From the NCBI RefSeq assembly GCF_017993425.1, contig NZ_JAGOMQ010000023.1:1-64000 (forward strand): a stretch of DNA of 64,000 nucleotides. Direction: 5' to 3'. The position numbers were made by a program, and so were the translations under genes. The DNA comes from Amaricoccus sp. Lineage in GTDB: Bacteria; Pseudomonadota; Alphaproteobacteria; Rhodobacterales; Rhodobacteraceae. Positions 36,218-46,180 of this stretch are shown one piece after another (within the stretch, counting starts at the first letter, position 1; the number at the start of each line of letters is the position of its first letter). The notes below the pieces were generated by a model that did not search any database, was not told the origin of the DNA, and saw only the letters and a list, made by a program, of their open reading frames with translations.

Positions 36218-36619
36218 ATGACCGACGCCGACGACAGCATTCCCGAACCGCGTCGACCGGTGTTGCGGCCCCGCCTGCCACGGATCCGCGACATCAAGAT
36301 CGATTGGGTGGCTTACGCCCCGCCGAAGCTCCGCTACGTCGAGCCGCTCCGTCCCGCCGAGGAGGCGGTGCTCGCGATCGACCTCGAGCTCGACGGTCCG
36401 ATCCGACTGGACACCGACGTCACGCCGGCGCTGTTCGTCGGCGACGAGATGCTCGTCGAGAGCGTCAGGCTCGAGAACCAGCGTGTGCGCTTCTATGCGT
36501 TCGAGCCGCAGGCCGATCGGCTGGAACCGTTGGCCCCGATCATGCTCGGCTGGCCCGGCGTGGGACCGCAGAAGGGCGGTCGGGAAGCCTTTTCCTTCGA
36601 GAGGCCGGACCGCCGGTAG
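36218..36619 (+). CDS. hypothetical protein of the unknown cluster
   Basis: 133 residues with start ATG 36218, preceded by GGAGGAGG at a good distance. A basic Pro-rich N-terminus (RRPVLRPRLPRIRDIKIDWV) is followed by a beta-rich domain (YVEPLRPAEEAVLAIDLELD, MLVESVRLENQRVRFYAFEP). No family is recognised. It is 107 bases after the hydrolase gene, same strand, and ahead of the IS pile. Confidence 0.6.
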   Translation: MTDADDSIPEPRRPVLRPRLPRIRDIKIDWVAYAPPKLRYVEPLRPAEEAVLAIDLELDGPIRLDTDVTPALFVGDEMLVESVRLENQRVRFYAFEPQADRLEPLAPIMLGWPGVGPQKGGREAFSFERPDRR

Positions 36620-36849
36620 GGGGTTGGCGGAGGAAGGAGCGGCGCGTTCCGGCGAGGGCCGCGGCCGCAGACCTCCCCTGAACAGAAGAAGGTCGAATCC
36701 CAGGGCGAAGCCCGTGCCCCTCCTGTCGCTCGGAGGCGGTGCTCGGGGGACGGTGAACTCGGGGGCGGTGAGATAGTGTCGAAAGCATCGAACGATGCCT
36801 GTGTTGTCAACCAGCACTCAATCGGGACCCTCTGTCGGCGTGGAAAAGG
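36620..36849. other. gap between the cluster and the first ISL3
   Basis: 230 bases with no gene recognised. The right boundary is the target sequence GAAAAGG at 36843-36849 next to the ISL3 terminus. Confidence 0.4.
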
Positions 36850-38516
36850 GGCTCTGACTCAATCTCGGTGCAGCCGATCAGCCTGGCGGATAGTGTCCTG
36901 CTCCGAACTTGAGGGGAGCAGGGATGGTTGGGAGCCGATCGTCGGCGGCGTTGCTGCCGCCGGGATTGATCATCGACAACGTGCGTATAGAGGAGGGTTG
37001 CGTGGCGGCGGCCGCGCGGTCGCGAGATGTCGGGTCGGCCTGCCCGGGCTGCGGCAAGCTCTCGCGGCGGGGGCACAGCCGGTACGTTCGGTCCCTCTCC
37101 GATCTTCCCGCGCACGGCCGGCGCGTCTGTATCGCGCTCACGGTGCGGCGGTTCCGGTGCGGCAACGACCTCTGCCCGCGGGAGATCTTCGCCGAGCGGT
37201 TCGGCGAGGACATCGTCGCTCCCTACGCCCGCCGCACGGCGCGGCTGCAGACCATCGTCCATCATCTCGGCCTCGCGCTCGGCGGGCGTCCCGGCCAAGG
37301 ACTGGCCCGGCGCCTGCTGATGCCGGTGAGCAAGGACACGCTGCTGCGGACCGTCCGGGCGCGGGCGCCGGCGGCGCGGCCGGCGTCGCGGGTGATCGGC
37401 ATCGACGACTGGGCGTGGAAGCGCGGCCATCGCTACGGCAGCATCGTGTGCGACCTGGAGCGGCGCGAGATCGTGGACGTGCTTCCCGACCGCGAAGCCG
37501 CCACCGTCGAGACCTGGATGGCGGACCACCCCGAGGTCGAGATCGTGTCGCGGGACCGCGGCGGCGGCTACGGCCAAGCGGTCGCCCGCGCGGCGCCGGA
37601 GGTGGTGCAGGTGGCCGACCGCTGGCACCTGATGGCGAACGCCAGCCAGGCCTTCCTCGATGTGGTGCGGCGGTCGATGACGTCGATCCGCAGCGCGGTC
37701 GACGCGGGCACCGTGAGTCCCGAACTGCTGACCTCGGCCGAGCGGCTGCAGTACGAGGGATTCCTGCGCCGCGAGGAGATGAATGCAGCTGTCCGGGCGC
37801 TGGCGGACGAAAGGGTGCCGATCAAGCAGATCGTCCTCCGGACCGGCTGCAGCCGGCAGACGGTGCGGCGGATTCTGCGCGGCGAGCGCGACGACGTCTT
37901 CCGTGTTCGCATGAGCTCGCTCGAGCCCTGGCTCGTCCAGCTCGACGAGGCCTGGTCCGGCGGATGCCGCAACGGTGCCGAACTCTGGCGTCGTCTCCGC
38001 CTCGCCGGCTTCGGCGGCAGCCTCCGCGTCGTCACCGAGTGGGCCACGCGCCGCCGACGTGCGGAGGCCATGCATACCTCCGGTCCCCGAAAATGCCCCT
38101 CGGCCCGGAAGATCGCGATGATGCTGATCCAGAAGCGGGCGCATCTCACCAAGGAGGATGCGGTGACCGTGGCGGTGATCGAGGCCGCCGTCCCCCTCCT
38201 TGCTGCCAGCCGGCAGCTTCTCGAACGGTTCCAGGTAATGGTCCGGAAGCGGGACCCGTCCAGCCTCGACACCTGGCTCGACGACGCGCCGTCCGGACCG
38301 TTGGCCTCCTTCGCCCGCGGGCTGCGGGACGATCAGGCGGCCGTCACGGCGGCTCTGTCCCTGCCGTGGTCCAACGGCCAGACCGAGGGGCACATCACCA
38401 AGCTCAAGCTCGTCAAGCGCCAGATGTACGGCCGCGCAAAGCTCGACCTCCTTAGAGCGCGGCTTCTCGGCGCGGCATGATCAACCGCAGCGCTGCACCG
38501 AAAGTGAGTTAGAGCC
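36850..38516 (+). mobile_element. ISL3-family insertion sequence, copy 1
   Basis: 1667 bases. Imperfect 24-bp terminal inverted repeats (36850-36873 and 38493-38516) start GGCTCTGACTC on the left. GAAAAGG flanks it on the left (36843-36849) and on the right (38517-38523), where it also forms the left flank of copy 2. Confidence 0.88.
36924..38480 (+). CDS. ISL3 family transposase, copy 1
   Basis: 518 residues from ATG 36924. An N-terminal zinc finger ([20 protein letters not shown] with later Cys) is followed by the DDE_Tnp_ISL3 core, [20 protein letters not shown] with the first Asp pair, and [20 protein letters not shown] with WHLM after it. The C-terminal [20 protein letters not shown] holds the catalytic Glu. 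All landmarks are intact, so it should be functional. A helix-turn-helix like that of resolvases lies mid-protein ([19 protein letters not shown]). Confidence 0.93.
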   Translation: MVGSRSSAALLPPGLIIDNVRIEEGCVAAAARSRDVGSACPGCGKLSRRGHSRYVRSLSDLPAHGRRVCIALTVRRFRCGNDLCPREIFAERFGEDIVAPYARRTARLQTIVHHLGLALGGRPGQGLARRLLMPVSKDTLLRTVRARAPAARPASRVIGIDDWAWKRGHRYGSIVCDLERREIVDVLPDREAATVETWMADHPEVEIVSRDRGGGYGQAVARAAPEVVQVADRWHLMANASQAFLDVVRRSMTSIRSAVDAGTVSPELLTSAERLQYEGFLRREEMNAAVRALADERVPIKQIVLRTGCSRQTVRRILRGERDDVFRVRMSSLEPWLVQLDEAWSGGCRNGAELWRRLRLAGFGGSLRVVTEWATRRRRAEAMHTSGPRKCPSARKIAMMLIQKRAHLTKEDAVTVAVIEAAVPLLAASRQLLERFQVMVRKRDPSSLDTWLDDAPSGPLASFARGLRDDQAAVTAALSLPWSNGQTEGHITKLKLVKRQMYGRAKLDLLRARLLGAA

Positions 38517-38523
38517 GAAAAGG

Positions 38524-40189
38524 GGCTCTGACTCACATTCGGTGCAGGCGATCGGCTTGACGGATAGTCTCTGGCTTCAGGCTTGGGGGAGCGAGGGATG
38601 GGTCGGAACCGATCGTCGGCGGCGTTGTTGCCGCCGGGACTGATCATCGAGCACGTGCGGATCGATGACGTCTGTGTTGCGGCGATCGCGCGGTCCCCGA
38701 ATGTCGGGTCGGCCTGCCCAGGCTGCGGCAAGCTCTCGCGGCGGGTCCACAGCCGCTACGTTCGATTGCTCTCCGATCTCCCAGCGCACGGCCGGCGGGT
38801 CAGGATTTCCCTTACCGTGCGGCGGTTCCGGTGCTGTAACGACCTCTGCCCCAGGGTGATCTTCGCCGAGCGGTTCGGCGAGGACATCGTCGCCCCCTAC
38901 GCCCGCCGCACGGCGCGGCTGCAAACCATCGTCCACCATCTCGGCCTGGCGCTCGGCGGTCGCCCCGGCCAGGGGCTCGCGCGGCGCCTGCTGATGCCGG
39001 TGAGCAAGGACACGCTGCTGCGGACCGTCCGGGCGCGGGCGCCGGCAGCGCGGCCGGTGTCGCGGGTGATCGGCATCGACGACTGGGCGTGGAAGCGCGG
39101 GCACCGCTACGGCAGCATCGTCTGCGACCTGGAGCGGCGCGAGGTCGTGGATGTGCTTCCCGACCGCGAGGCCGCCACCGTCGAGGCCTGGCTGGCGGCG
39201 CATCCTGAGGTCGAGATCGTGTCGCGGGATCGTGGGGGCGGCTATGGCCAGGCGGTCGCCCGCGCGGCGCCGGAGGTGGTCCAGGTCGCCGATCGCTGGC
39301 GCCTGATGGAGAACGCGAGCCAGGCCTTCCTCGACGGGGTGCGGCGGTCGATGACGCAGATCCGCCGTGTGCTCGGCGCGGGCACCGTGAACCCGGAGCT
39401 GCTGACCTCGGCCGAGCGGCTGCAATACGAGGGCTTCCTGCGCCGGGAGGAGATGAACGCAGCCGTCCGGGCGCTCGCCGGCGAGGGCGTTTCGATCAAG
39501 GAAATCGTCCGGCGAACCGGCTGCGGCCGGCAGACCGTCCGACGCATTCTTCGCGGCGAGCGCGACGATGTCTTCCGCGTCCGCGCGAGCGCGCTCGAGC
39601 CCTGGCTCGTCCAGCTCGACGAAGCCTGGTCCGGCGGATGCCGCAACGGCGCCGAACTCTGGCGGCGCCTCCGCCTCGCCGGCTTCGGCGGCAGCCTGCG
39701 GGTCGTCACCGAGTGGGCCACGCGTCGGCGACGCACGGAGGCTGCCCAAGCCTCCGGCCCCCGAAAGTGCCCCGCGGCCCGAAAGATCGCGATGATGCTG
39801 ACCCAGAAGCGCCCCCATCTCACCAAGGAGGACGCGGTCACCGTGGCGATCATCGAGGCCGCCGTCCCGGTCCTCGCCACTGCCCGGCACCTTCTCGAAC
39901 GGTTCCAGGCGATGATCCGGAAGCGGGACCCGTCCGGCCTCGACACCTGGCTCGACGACGCGTCGTCCGGACCGTTGGCCTCGTTCGCCCGCGGGCTGCG
40001 CGACGATCAGCCTGCCGTCACCGCGGCTCTGTCCCTGCCGTGGTCCAACGGCCAGACCGAGGGCCACATCACCAAGCTCAAGCTCGTCAAGCGCCAGATG
40101 TACGGCCGAGCCAAGCTCGATCTCCTCCGCGCTCGGCTCCTTGGCGCAGCGTAGTTGATGGAGGACTGCACCGAATGTGAGTCAGAGCC
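38524..40189 (+). mobile_element. ISL3-family insertion sequence, copy 2
   Basis: 1666 bases with perfect 24-bp terminal inverted repeats at 38524-38547 and 40166-40189. It directly follows copy 1 with only GAAAAGG between. GAAAAGG recurs at 40190-40196. It differs from copy 1 at many bases, so it is a related element, not a fresh duplicate. Confidence 0.9.
38598..40154 (+). CDS. ISL3 family transposase, copy 2
   Basis: 518 residues from ATG 38598, highly similar to copy 1 across the full length with scattered substitutions (for example [19 protein letters not shown] against [19 protein letters not shown]). The zinc finger, DDE residues and C-terminal [11 protein letters not shown] are all present. 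Either transposase could act on both sets of ends, since the ends are nearly the same. Confidence 0.93.
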   Translation: MGRNRSSAALLPPGLIIEHVRIDDVCVAAIARSPNVGSACPGCGKLSRRVHSRYVRLLSDLPAHGRRVRISLTVRRFRCCNDLCPRVIFAERFGEDIVAPYARRTARLQTIVHHLGLALGGRPGQGLARRLLMPVSKDTLLRTVRARAPAARPVSRVIGIDDWAWKRGHRYGSIVCDLERREVVDVLPDREAATVEAWLAAHPEVEIVSRDRGGGYGQAVARAAPEVVQVADRWRLMENASQAFLDGVRRSMTQIRRVLGAGTVNPELLTSAERLQYEGFLRREEMNAAVRALAGEGVSIKEIVRRTGCGRQTVRRILRGERDDVFRVRASALEPWLVQLDEAWSGGCRNGAELWRRLRLAGFGGSLRVVTEWATRRRRTEAAQASGPRKCPAARKIAMMLTQKRPHLTKEDAVTVAIIEAAVPVLATARHLLERFQAMIRKRDPSGLDTWLDDASSGPLASFARGLRDDQPAVTAALSLPWSNGQTEGHITKLKLVKRQMYGRAKLDLLRARLLGAA

Positions 40190-40469
40190 GAAAAGGGACC
40201 CCTCTGCGGGTTGGGGAGACGTGCCTGATGCGCCGGAGCTTTCCGGTGGCGCAGGCGTATCAGGCACGTCGGCGGGTGTGGCGGTTTCAGACGCGGTTTT
40301 TGAAGCGCCAGCTTTCGTTGCCGGTCTCGACGATGTCGCAATGATGCGTGAGACGATCCAGCAAGGCCGTGCCGGCGCGGCCGGCCGAGCCCGTCGACCA
40401 GAGCGTCGGACGTCGCCCGCTCGCCTTCTATGACGCCGTCGGGCGCCGCCTGGCCGGGGGTGCCCTATC
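40190..40469. other. IS21 fragments: hairpin, istB tail (minus) and istA tail (plus)
   Basis: 40218-40229 and 40259-40270 form a 12-bp-arm inverted repeat (GACGTGCCTGAT type). On the minus strand, about 40291-40366 reads [20 protein letters not shown] then KNRV and stop, the C-terminal end of an IstB. On the plus strand, 40385-40473 reads [20 protein letters not shown], an IstA tail directly before the next istB. These are fragments of two different IS21 elements. Confidence 0.6.
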
Positions 40470-40814
40470 GTGACCGAGCTGCTCGACCGCATCCGCGCCA
40501 GCCTGGTCGGGCTGCGCATGCCTCGCGCCCTCGAGGCGCTCGACCATACGCTTCGTCGCCTCGAGCGCGGCGAGCTCTCGGCCCTCGAGGCGATCGACGG
40601 CCTTCTCGCCGAGGAGCACGCCAACCGCGAGACCCGCCGCATCGCCGTCGCGCTGAAGACCGCGCGGCTTAATCCGCCGAAGACGCTCGAGGGCTTCGAC
40701 TTCTCCTTCCAGCCCTCCCTCGACCGCAACCGCATCCTCGCGCTCGCCGAACTTCACTTCGTCGCCCGCGCCGAGGTCCTTCACTTCCTCGGGCCGCCCG
40801 GCGCCGGAAAGAGC
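40470..40814 (+). pseudogene. istB: istB ATPase of IS21 element 2, N-terminal part
   Basis: Starts at GTG 40470, overlapping the istA tail. It reads MTELLDRIRASLVGLRMPRA, then LEGFDFSFQPSLDRNRILAL, and stops inside Walker A, LHFLGPPGAGKS. The continuation [14 protein letters not shown] is found 3.9 kb further on at 44741. Interrupted, so inactive. Confidence 0.88.
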
Positions 40815-41138
40815 CAGGTATCCATTGCGCCGCCGGATTCGATGCCACGGGGAAGAGCAAGGAGCGCTTGGCTTCGACGAGGTGATCGCGGATCGGACCC
40901 GGTTCCCGGCATGCCGGGAACCGGTCAAGGTGTCGGCGCGAGCCAGGCCGGCTCGGGCTCCGAAGACCCTGAGAGATCCGAGGATCGTCTCGTGACCGTG
41001 ATGCTGTCAGCCCGGTCCGGCCGCGCCGACGAGGGCAAGTGTAACGCGATTGTGGCGGTCAGCACAGACTGGCCGGCTACGAATGACATACCTGTCTGTG
41101 CCGGTCGGTGCGCGGTTCCGAAGCAGAAGGAGCACGCC
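40815..41138 (+). ncRNA. candidate bridge-RNA region of the IS110
   Basis: The non-coding left end of an IS110 of the DEDD type. IS110 elements express a structured bridge RNA from a non-coding end that pairs with target and donor DNA. The length and place fit. I could not resolve the loops by eye, so the call rests on family knowledge and position. Confidence 0.35.
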
Positions 41139-42466
41139 ATGACAAGACGCACCCTCGGCATCGACCTCGCCATCCGCGGCGACCAGATCGCGCAGATCTT
41201 CGACGACGGACGACCGGTCGGCAAGCCGATCCGCTTTCGCCTCGATCCCGCCTCGCTCGATGGCTTCGTGGCGAAAGCCACCGCGAGCCTGCAGCCCGGA
41301 TCGACGATCCAGGCCCTGATGGAGCCGACCGGCATGAGCTGGTTCCCGGTCGCGCACCGCCTCGTCGACGCCGGTGTCGAGGTGATCCGCATCAAGGGTC
41401 AGCGCGTCCGCGCCCTGCGGCGCTATCTCTCCGAGCATGCCAAGACCGACTTCGCCGACGCTCACCTGCTTGCCGCCATGCCGCTCTTCGGCGGGCCCGG
41501 CCTGGACCCAGTCCACATTCCGGCGCCGATGAGCCATGCCCTGCAACGTTTCACCAAGCAGCGGGCCCGCTTTCAGGACGTGGTCGCCGGCGCGAAGCGC
41601 CGCCTGCTCGACCTCGTCCGCTGGGCCTCCCCGAGCCTCGAGGCGGTGCTGCCCGATCTGCGCACCCGGCTCTCCCTGGCGCTCCTGAAGTCATGGTTCG
41701 ACCCACATGCCGTCCTGAAGGCCCGACGCTCGACCCTGGCCCGCTTCATCGCCCGGAACGCCAGCGGCAATCATCCCCATTCCGGCCCCTTCGTTGAAAC
41801 GCTGGTCGACGGCCTGAAGCGGGCGGCTCGCGACGCCCTGGCGCTCCATGGCCGCCATATCGACTTCGTCGAACTGCAGGCCGAACTCGTCACTGAGATC
41901 GAAGTCCTCGTTGCTCATCTCGACGCCATCGCCGGGCTCGAGCGTCGCATTGCCGCGCTCTACGCTACGCCGAGATCCACCCCTCCGACGCCTTACGCAC
42001 CATCCCCGGCATCGGCCCGCATCTCGCCCCGGTGCTGATCGGCGTGCTGCACACCTCCGAGCGCTTCCGCTCCGAACGCCACATGCGCGGCTTCTGCGGC
42101 CTGTTCCCGAACCGATCCGACTCCGGTGGCGCCGAGCGGCCGGGGCAGAAGATCTCCCAGTCCGGCAACGACCGCATCAAGCGCGCCCTGATCCTGGCCG
42201 CCGACACCGCCCGGCGGATCGATCCCGAGCTCGCCGAAGTCTACTGGCGGCTGATGACGACGAAGGGCCACCATCACAAGCAGGCCCTCTGCGCTGTTGC
42301 CAACCGTCTCGTCAACCGCATCTTCCGGGTCCTGCGCACCGGCGAACCCTATGGCCTCCGCGACCTCGACGGCCGGCCGGTGGAGGTCGCGGAGGCCAAA
42401 ATGATCATTGCCAAGCGCTATACAGTCCCGCCGGACCTCCGCGCCACGCGCCGGGTCAATCGGCCC
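41139..42466 (+). pseudogene. IS110 family transposase, frameshifted
   Basis: ATG 41139 (MTRRTLGIDLAIRGDQIAQI) after AAGGAG. The DEDD nuclease part shows GIDLA, ALMEPTGMSW and HAKTDFADAHLL. At about 41966-41975 the five bases TACGC are duplicated in tandem, shifting the frame; coding then continues as EIHPSDALRTIPGIGPHLAP and RGFCGLFPNRSDSGGA with the Ser-containing C-terminal domain (Transposase_20). The end is cut at 42466 by IS21 element 3, and the last codons (PRDAA, stop) resume at 44692. Inactive unless the slip is suppressed. Confidence 0.85.
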
Positions 42467-42543
42467 TGTCAGGCGACACGCCAAACTGGCCCTCAGGCGA
42501 CATGAGGATCTGGCCCCCTCGATGAGCTGATAGGAGGGGCTGG

Positions 42544-43835
42544 ATGACGCTGCCGAGGATGGAGACGCTCCCGCGGACTGAGGGTCTGCGGAGGGACGAG
42601 ATGAAGGAGCCGGACGACGTGGCGGCGATGCTGCGGCTGAAGGCGCTCGGCTGGGGCGCGCGCCGGATCGCGGCGGAGCTCGGCTGCTCGCGGACGACGG
42701 TTCGGCGATGGTTGAAGGAGGGTTCGTGGCGCCGGCCGTCGCCGCCTGCACGGTCGCGGGGACTGGACGGCTTGGAGCCGTGGATCGAGGAGAGGTTCCG
42801 TCGTCATGGCGGCAATGCCGACGTGGTGCGTCAGGAGCTCGAGGCCGAGAAGGGCGTCGTGGTGAGCCTGCGCACCGTCGAACGGGCGGTGGCGCATCTG
42901 CGTCGGGAACTGCGTGCCGAGGCGCGGGCGACGGTGCGCTTCGAGACCGGCCGGGACAGCAGTTGCAGATCGACTTTGGCCAGCGGCGGGTCGAGATCGA
43001 CGGCGCCCCGCGGCTGGTGTCGCTGTTCGTCGCGACCCTCGGCTATTCGCGCCGCGTCCACGTCCGGGCTTTCCTCGGCGAGCGCCAGGAGCACTGGTTC
43101 GAAGGGATGGAGAGCGCCTTCGCGGCCTTCGGCGGAGTGGCGGCGGAGGTGCTCCTGGACAACGCCCGGGCGTTGATCCTGAGCCACGACGTCGCGACGC
43201 GCGAGGTCGTGCTCAACCCGAAGCTCCATGCCTTCGCGCGCCACTGGGGCTTCCAGGTCCGGGCCTGCGCGCCGTACCGGCCGCGGACCAAGGGCAAGGA
43301 CGAGCGCGGCGTCGGCTACGTGAAGCGCAACGCGATCGCGGGGCGCTCCTTCGAGAGCTTCGCGGCGCTGGAGGCGCATCTGGAGCTCTGGACGCGGGAG
43401 ATCGCCGACCTGCGCGTGCACGGCGCCACCGGCGAGGCGCCGGCGCTGCGCTTCACGCGCAACGAGGCGGCGATGCTGAAGCCGCTTCCGTGCTGCGGGC
43501 CGTTCCTGGCGGCGCGCGAGCTGAGCCGCCGGGTCGGCGCGGACTGTGCGGTGGAGCTCGACACCAACGCCTACTCGGCGCCCTGGCGGCTGATCGGCGA
43601 GCGGGTGCGGGTGCTGGTCTCCGCCGAGACCGTGCGGATCACCCACGCCGGCGTCGAGGTGGCGTCTCACCAGCGCAGTGGCGGCCGCCACGGGCGCATC
43701 GTCGACCGCGCCCACTTCGACGGCGTCGCCGGCGCCGACGGCCGCGTGGTCAGGTGGTCCGCCGAGAGGCAGGAGGCGCCGGCGCTGCTGCGCCCACTGG
43801 CCGAGTACGAAGCGGTGGCGGGAGGCGCCTGGTGA
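42544..43835 (+). pseudogene. istA: istA transposase of IS21 element 3, frameshifted
   Basis: The first frame, from ATG 42544, reads a helix-turn-helix (LGWGARRIAAELGCSRTTVR, then RWLKEG) to residue about 135. At about 42950 one C seems missing (GGCCGGGA for GGCCCGGGA). Coding continues in the next frame with QLQIDFGQRRVEIDGAPRLV, EVLLDNARALILSHD and PRTKGKDERGVGYVKRNAIA, which supply the D-D-E residues, to a normal end at 43835. Recent loss by a single base, or a sequencing artefact, is possible since istB is intact. Confidence 0.85.
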
Positions 43836-44632
43836 TGGCCGCGCCGACGAAAGACGAGCTGGACCGGATGCTGACCCGGCTGAAGCTGACCGCCGTCCGC
43901 GACCAGCTCGACAGCCTCCTCGACGAAGCCGCCCGCTCGGAGCTGACGCTGCGCGACGCGCTGGCCTTCTTCTGTGCGCGCGAGATCGCCCGGAAGGACC
44001 AGCGCCGCATCGACATGAGCTTCGGCCTCGCGAAGTTCCCGTTCGTGCGAACCCTCGAAGGCTTCGACTTCGCTGCCCAGCCCTCGATCGACAAGGCGCA
44101 GGTCCGCGACCTCGCCACCGGCCGCTTCATCGCCAACGGCGAGGCGCTGCTCCTGCTCGGCCCGCCCGGGGTCGGGAAGACGCATTTGGCCGTGGCGCTC
44201 GGCCGCGAAGCCATCGTCGCCGGCTACTCGGTGCTCTTCACCGGAGCGATGACGCTGGTGGCGAGCCTGGCGAAGGCGCACGCCGACGGCCGGCTCGACG
44301 AGCGGCTGACGCACTTCGCCAAGCCGAAGCTCCTGATCGTCGACGAGCTCGGCTACCTGCCGCTCGAGCCGGACGCCGCGCACCTGTTCTTCCAGTTGGT
44401 CAGTCGCCGCTACGAGCGCGGCGCGATGCTGATCACCTCGAACCGCGCCGTCGGTGAGTGGGGAGCCGTCTTCGGCGACGCGGTGGTCGCCACCGCGATC
44501 CTCGATCGGCTGCTCCACCACAGCCACGTGATCACCATCCGCGGTGACAGCTACCGCCTCCGCGAAAAGCGCCGCAGCGGGCTTCTGCAGAAGCCCGCTG
44601 CGGCGCCCGAAACTGAAACCGCATCGAGCTGA
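43835..44632 (+). CDS. istB: istB ATPase of IS21 element 3
   Basis: 265 residues from ATG 43835 (a GTG at 43832 is equally possible), overlapping the istA stop. DnaC-like AAA+ helper of IS21 transposition: Walker A LLLGPPGVGKTHLAVALG, Walker B KLLIVDELGYLPL, sensor MLITSNRAVGEWG and C-terminal LLHHSHVITIRGDSYRLREK. Intact. Confidence 0.92.
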   Translation: MAAPTKDELDRMLTRLKLTAVRDQLDSLLDEAARSELTLRDALAFFCAREIARKDQRRIDMSFGLAKFPFVRTLEGFDFAAQPSIDKAQVRDLATGRFIANGEALLLLGPPGVGKTHLAVALGREAIVAGYSVLFTGAMTLVASLAKAHADGRLDERLTHFAKPKLLIVDELGYLPLEPDAAHLFFQLVSRRYERGAMLITSNRAVGEWGAVFGDAVVATAILDRLLHHSHVITIRGDSYRLREKRRSGLLQKPAAAPETETASS

Positions 44633-44740
44633 AGGGGGGCCAGATCTTCATGTCGCCCCCGGGCCAGCTCCGAATGTCGCTGGACAGGCCCCGGGATGCG
44701 GCATAGGCCCAACTTTCTGCTTGCGCTCTCGGTACGCGAT

Positions 44741-45228
44741 CATCTCGCCACCGCCCTCGGCGTCGCCGCGGTGAAGGCCGGCAAGGCCGTCCACCGCTGC
44801 ACCCTCGCCGAGCTGATCGAGGCGCTCGGCCGCGCCGAACGCGAGGGCCGGCTGACCGAGAAGCTTCGCTTCTACAGCCGCGCCAGCCTGCTCATCGTCG
44901 ACGAGATCGGCTACCTGCCGATCACCTCCGGCGGCGCCAACCTCTTCTTCCAGCTCGTCAACGCCCGCTACGAAAAGGGCGCCATGATCCTCACCTCCAA
45001 CCGCGGCTTCGCCGAGTGGGGCGAGGTCTTCGCGACCCCGTCGTCGCCACCGCGCTCCTCGACCGGCTCCTGCGTCACGCCGTCGTCCAGATCGAGGGCG
45101 CGAGCTACCGGCTCCGCGCTCACGCCGATCTCATCCCGGAGCACACCCGGGCCCACGCCGCCATCATGCCGCCACCGCCACCCAAACGCCGCGGCCGGCC
45201 GCCGAAGAACGGAGCGATGGATCGCTGA
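44741..45228 (+). pseudogene. istB: istB of IS21 element 2, C-terminal part, frameshifted
   Basis: Resumes exactly where the N-part stopped: [40 protein letters not shown] and [16 protein letters not shown]. One base is missing near 45030 (TTCGCGAC for TTCGGCGAC); coding continues in the next frame as [20 protein letters not shown] and ends with the Pro/Arg-rich tail KRRGRPPKNGAMDR at 45228. Confidence 0.88.
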
Positions 45229-45302
45229 CCGGCTGATCACCGGGCGCCGAGGTGGGGAATTTTGCCTCGGCACTTCGAGTGCGCCCCTAGGGTTGGACAG
45301 GA

Positions 45303-46100
45303 TCAGGCGACCTGTTTGACCCCGCTGGGGCGGTTGATCTCCTCGAACCGCGCCGGGCTAAGGTAGCCGAGCGCGGAGTGCAGGCGTCGTTCGTTGTAGA
45401 CGTCCTCGATGAAGGCCGGAAGGTCGGCGGCGACGTCTTCGAACCTCTCGTACTCCATGCGATACGCCGCCTCGACCTTGAGCGTCTTCATGAAGCTCTC
45501 GGCCTGCGGATTGTCGTAGGGGTTCCCGCGCCGGCTCATCGACCCGAAGAACCCGTGACGCTTAAGCAGGGCGCGGTGCGGTCCGGACGCGTGTTGCGAT
45601 CCGCGATCCGAGTGAAACACGCACCCCGGCAGCGGCCGCCTGAAGGCGATCGCTGCCTTCAGCGCCTCAGTAGCGAGCCGGGCGTCGATCTTGCGATCTA
45701 GGGCATAGCCCACGACCCGGCGCGACCAGGCGTCCAGGATGACCGCCAGATAGACGAAGCCGGTCGCGATGGCGACATAGGTGATGTCGGCGACCCAGAG
45801 CTGGTCGGGCCCGTGGACCTCGAACCCTCGGGCGATGTGAGGAAAGATCGGGCCGTCATGGTTGCTGTCCGTCGTGACGACGTAACGCCGCCGCCGTTTC
45901 GGATTCAGACCGTTCTCGGCCATGAGCCGGCGCACCTTCTTGGCGTTCACCACCAGGCCGCGATGTCGCAGCTCGGCGTCGACGCGCCGATACCCATAGG
46001 CGGGGTATTTCTCGCGGATCGCCGTGATCGTAGCCAGGATCGCCCCTTCGGCGGGACGCGGCGCCGGATCCGCATAGAAGCTGGAGCGCGCGACCTCCAT
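45303..46100 (-). CDS. IS3 transposase OrfB (DDE integrase)
   Basis: 265 residues from an internal ATG; in vivo it is normally made as an OrfAB fusion by -1 frameshifting. Here the reading frame continues upstream to the AAAGGGG at the end of orfA. The DDE triad is visible: WVADITYVAIATGFVYLAVI (Asp), CVFHSDRGSQHASG (Asp) and RGNPYDNPQAESFMKTLKVE (Glu). The C-terminus ends with NERRLHSALGYLSPARFEE. Intact and probably active. Confidence 0.9.
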   Translation of the reverse strand: MEVARSSFYADPAPRPAEGAILATITAIREKYPAYGYRRVDAELRHRGLVVNAKKVRRLMAENGLNPKRRRRYVVTTDSNHDGPIFPHIARGFEVHGPDQLWVADITYVAIATGFVYLAVILDAWSRRVVGYALDRKIDARLATEALKAAIAFRRPLPGCVFHSDRGSQHASGPHRALLKRHGFFGSMSRRGNPYDNPQAESFMKTLKVEAAYRMEYERFEDVAADLPAFIEDVYNERRLHSALGYLSPARFEEINRPSGVKQVA

Positions 46101-46180
46101 CAGCTCGCACCCCCGTTCGACAGTGACGCCTTCGGGCCGGTGATCGCGGATCCAGGCACGCTTCTCGGCAAGGCCGCGTT

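Larger units (their letters stand above)
42467..44686 (+). mobile_element. IS21-family element 3, complete
   Basis: 2220 bases, TG...CA ends. The left end TGTCAGGCGACACGCC and the right end (inverted) TGTCCAGCGACATTCG are related, each followed by a second GGCGACATGA site. GGCCC at 42462-42466 is repeated at 44687-44691, a 5-bp target duplication. It sits inside the IS110 transposase C-terminus. Confidence 0.88.
40815..44740 (+). mobile_element. IS110-family element interrupted by IS21 element 3
   Basis: Inserted between AAGAGC and CATCTC of istB; the dinucleotide CA is present at both junctions (40815-40816 and 44741-44742), as expected for IS110 elements, which lack inverted repeats. Without the nested IS21 it is about 1.7 kb. 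The 324 bases before its transposase are non-coding. Confidence 0.78.
40385..45276 (+). mobile_element. IS21-family element 2, split by IS110 and IS21 element 3
   Basis: Consists of the istA tail (to 40473), istB N-part (40470-40814) and istB C-part (44741-45228), plus an end region with GTGGGGAATTTTGCCTCGGC. The middle 3.9 kb is foreign: an IS110 inserted at the Walker A codons, itself hit by another IS21. The left half of the element is missing. Confidence 0.8.
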
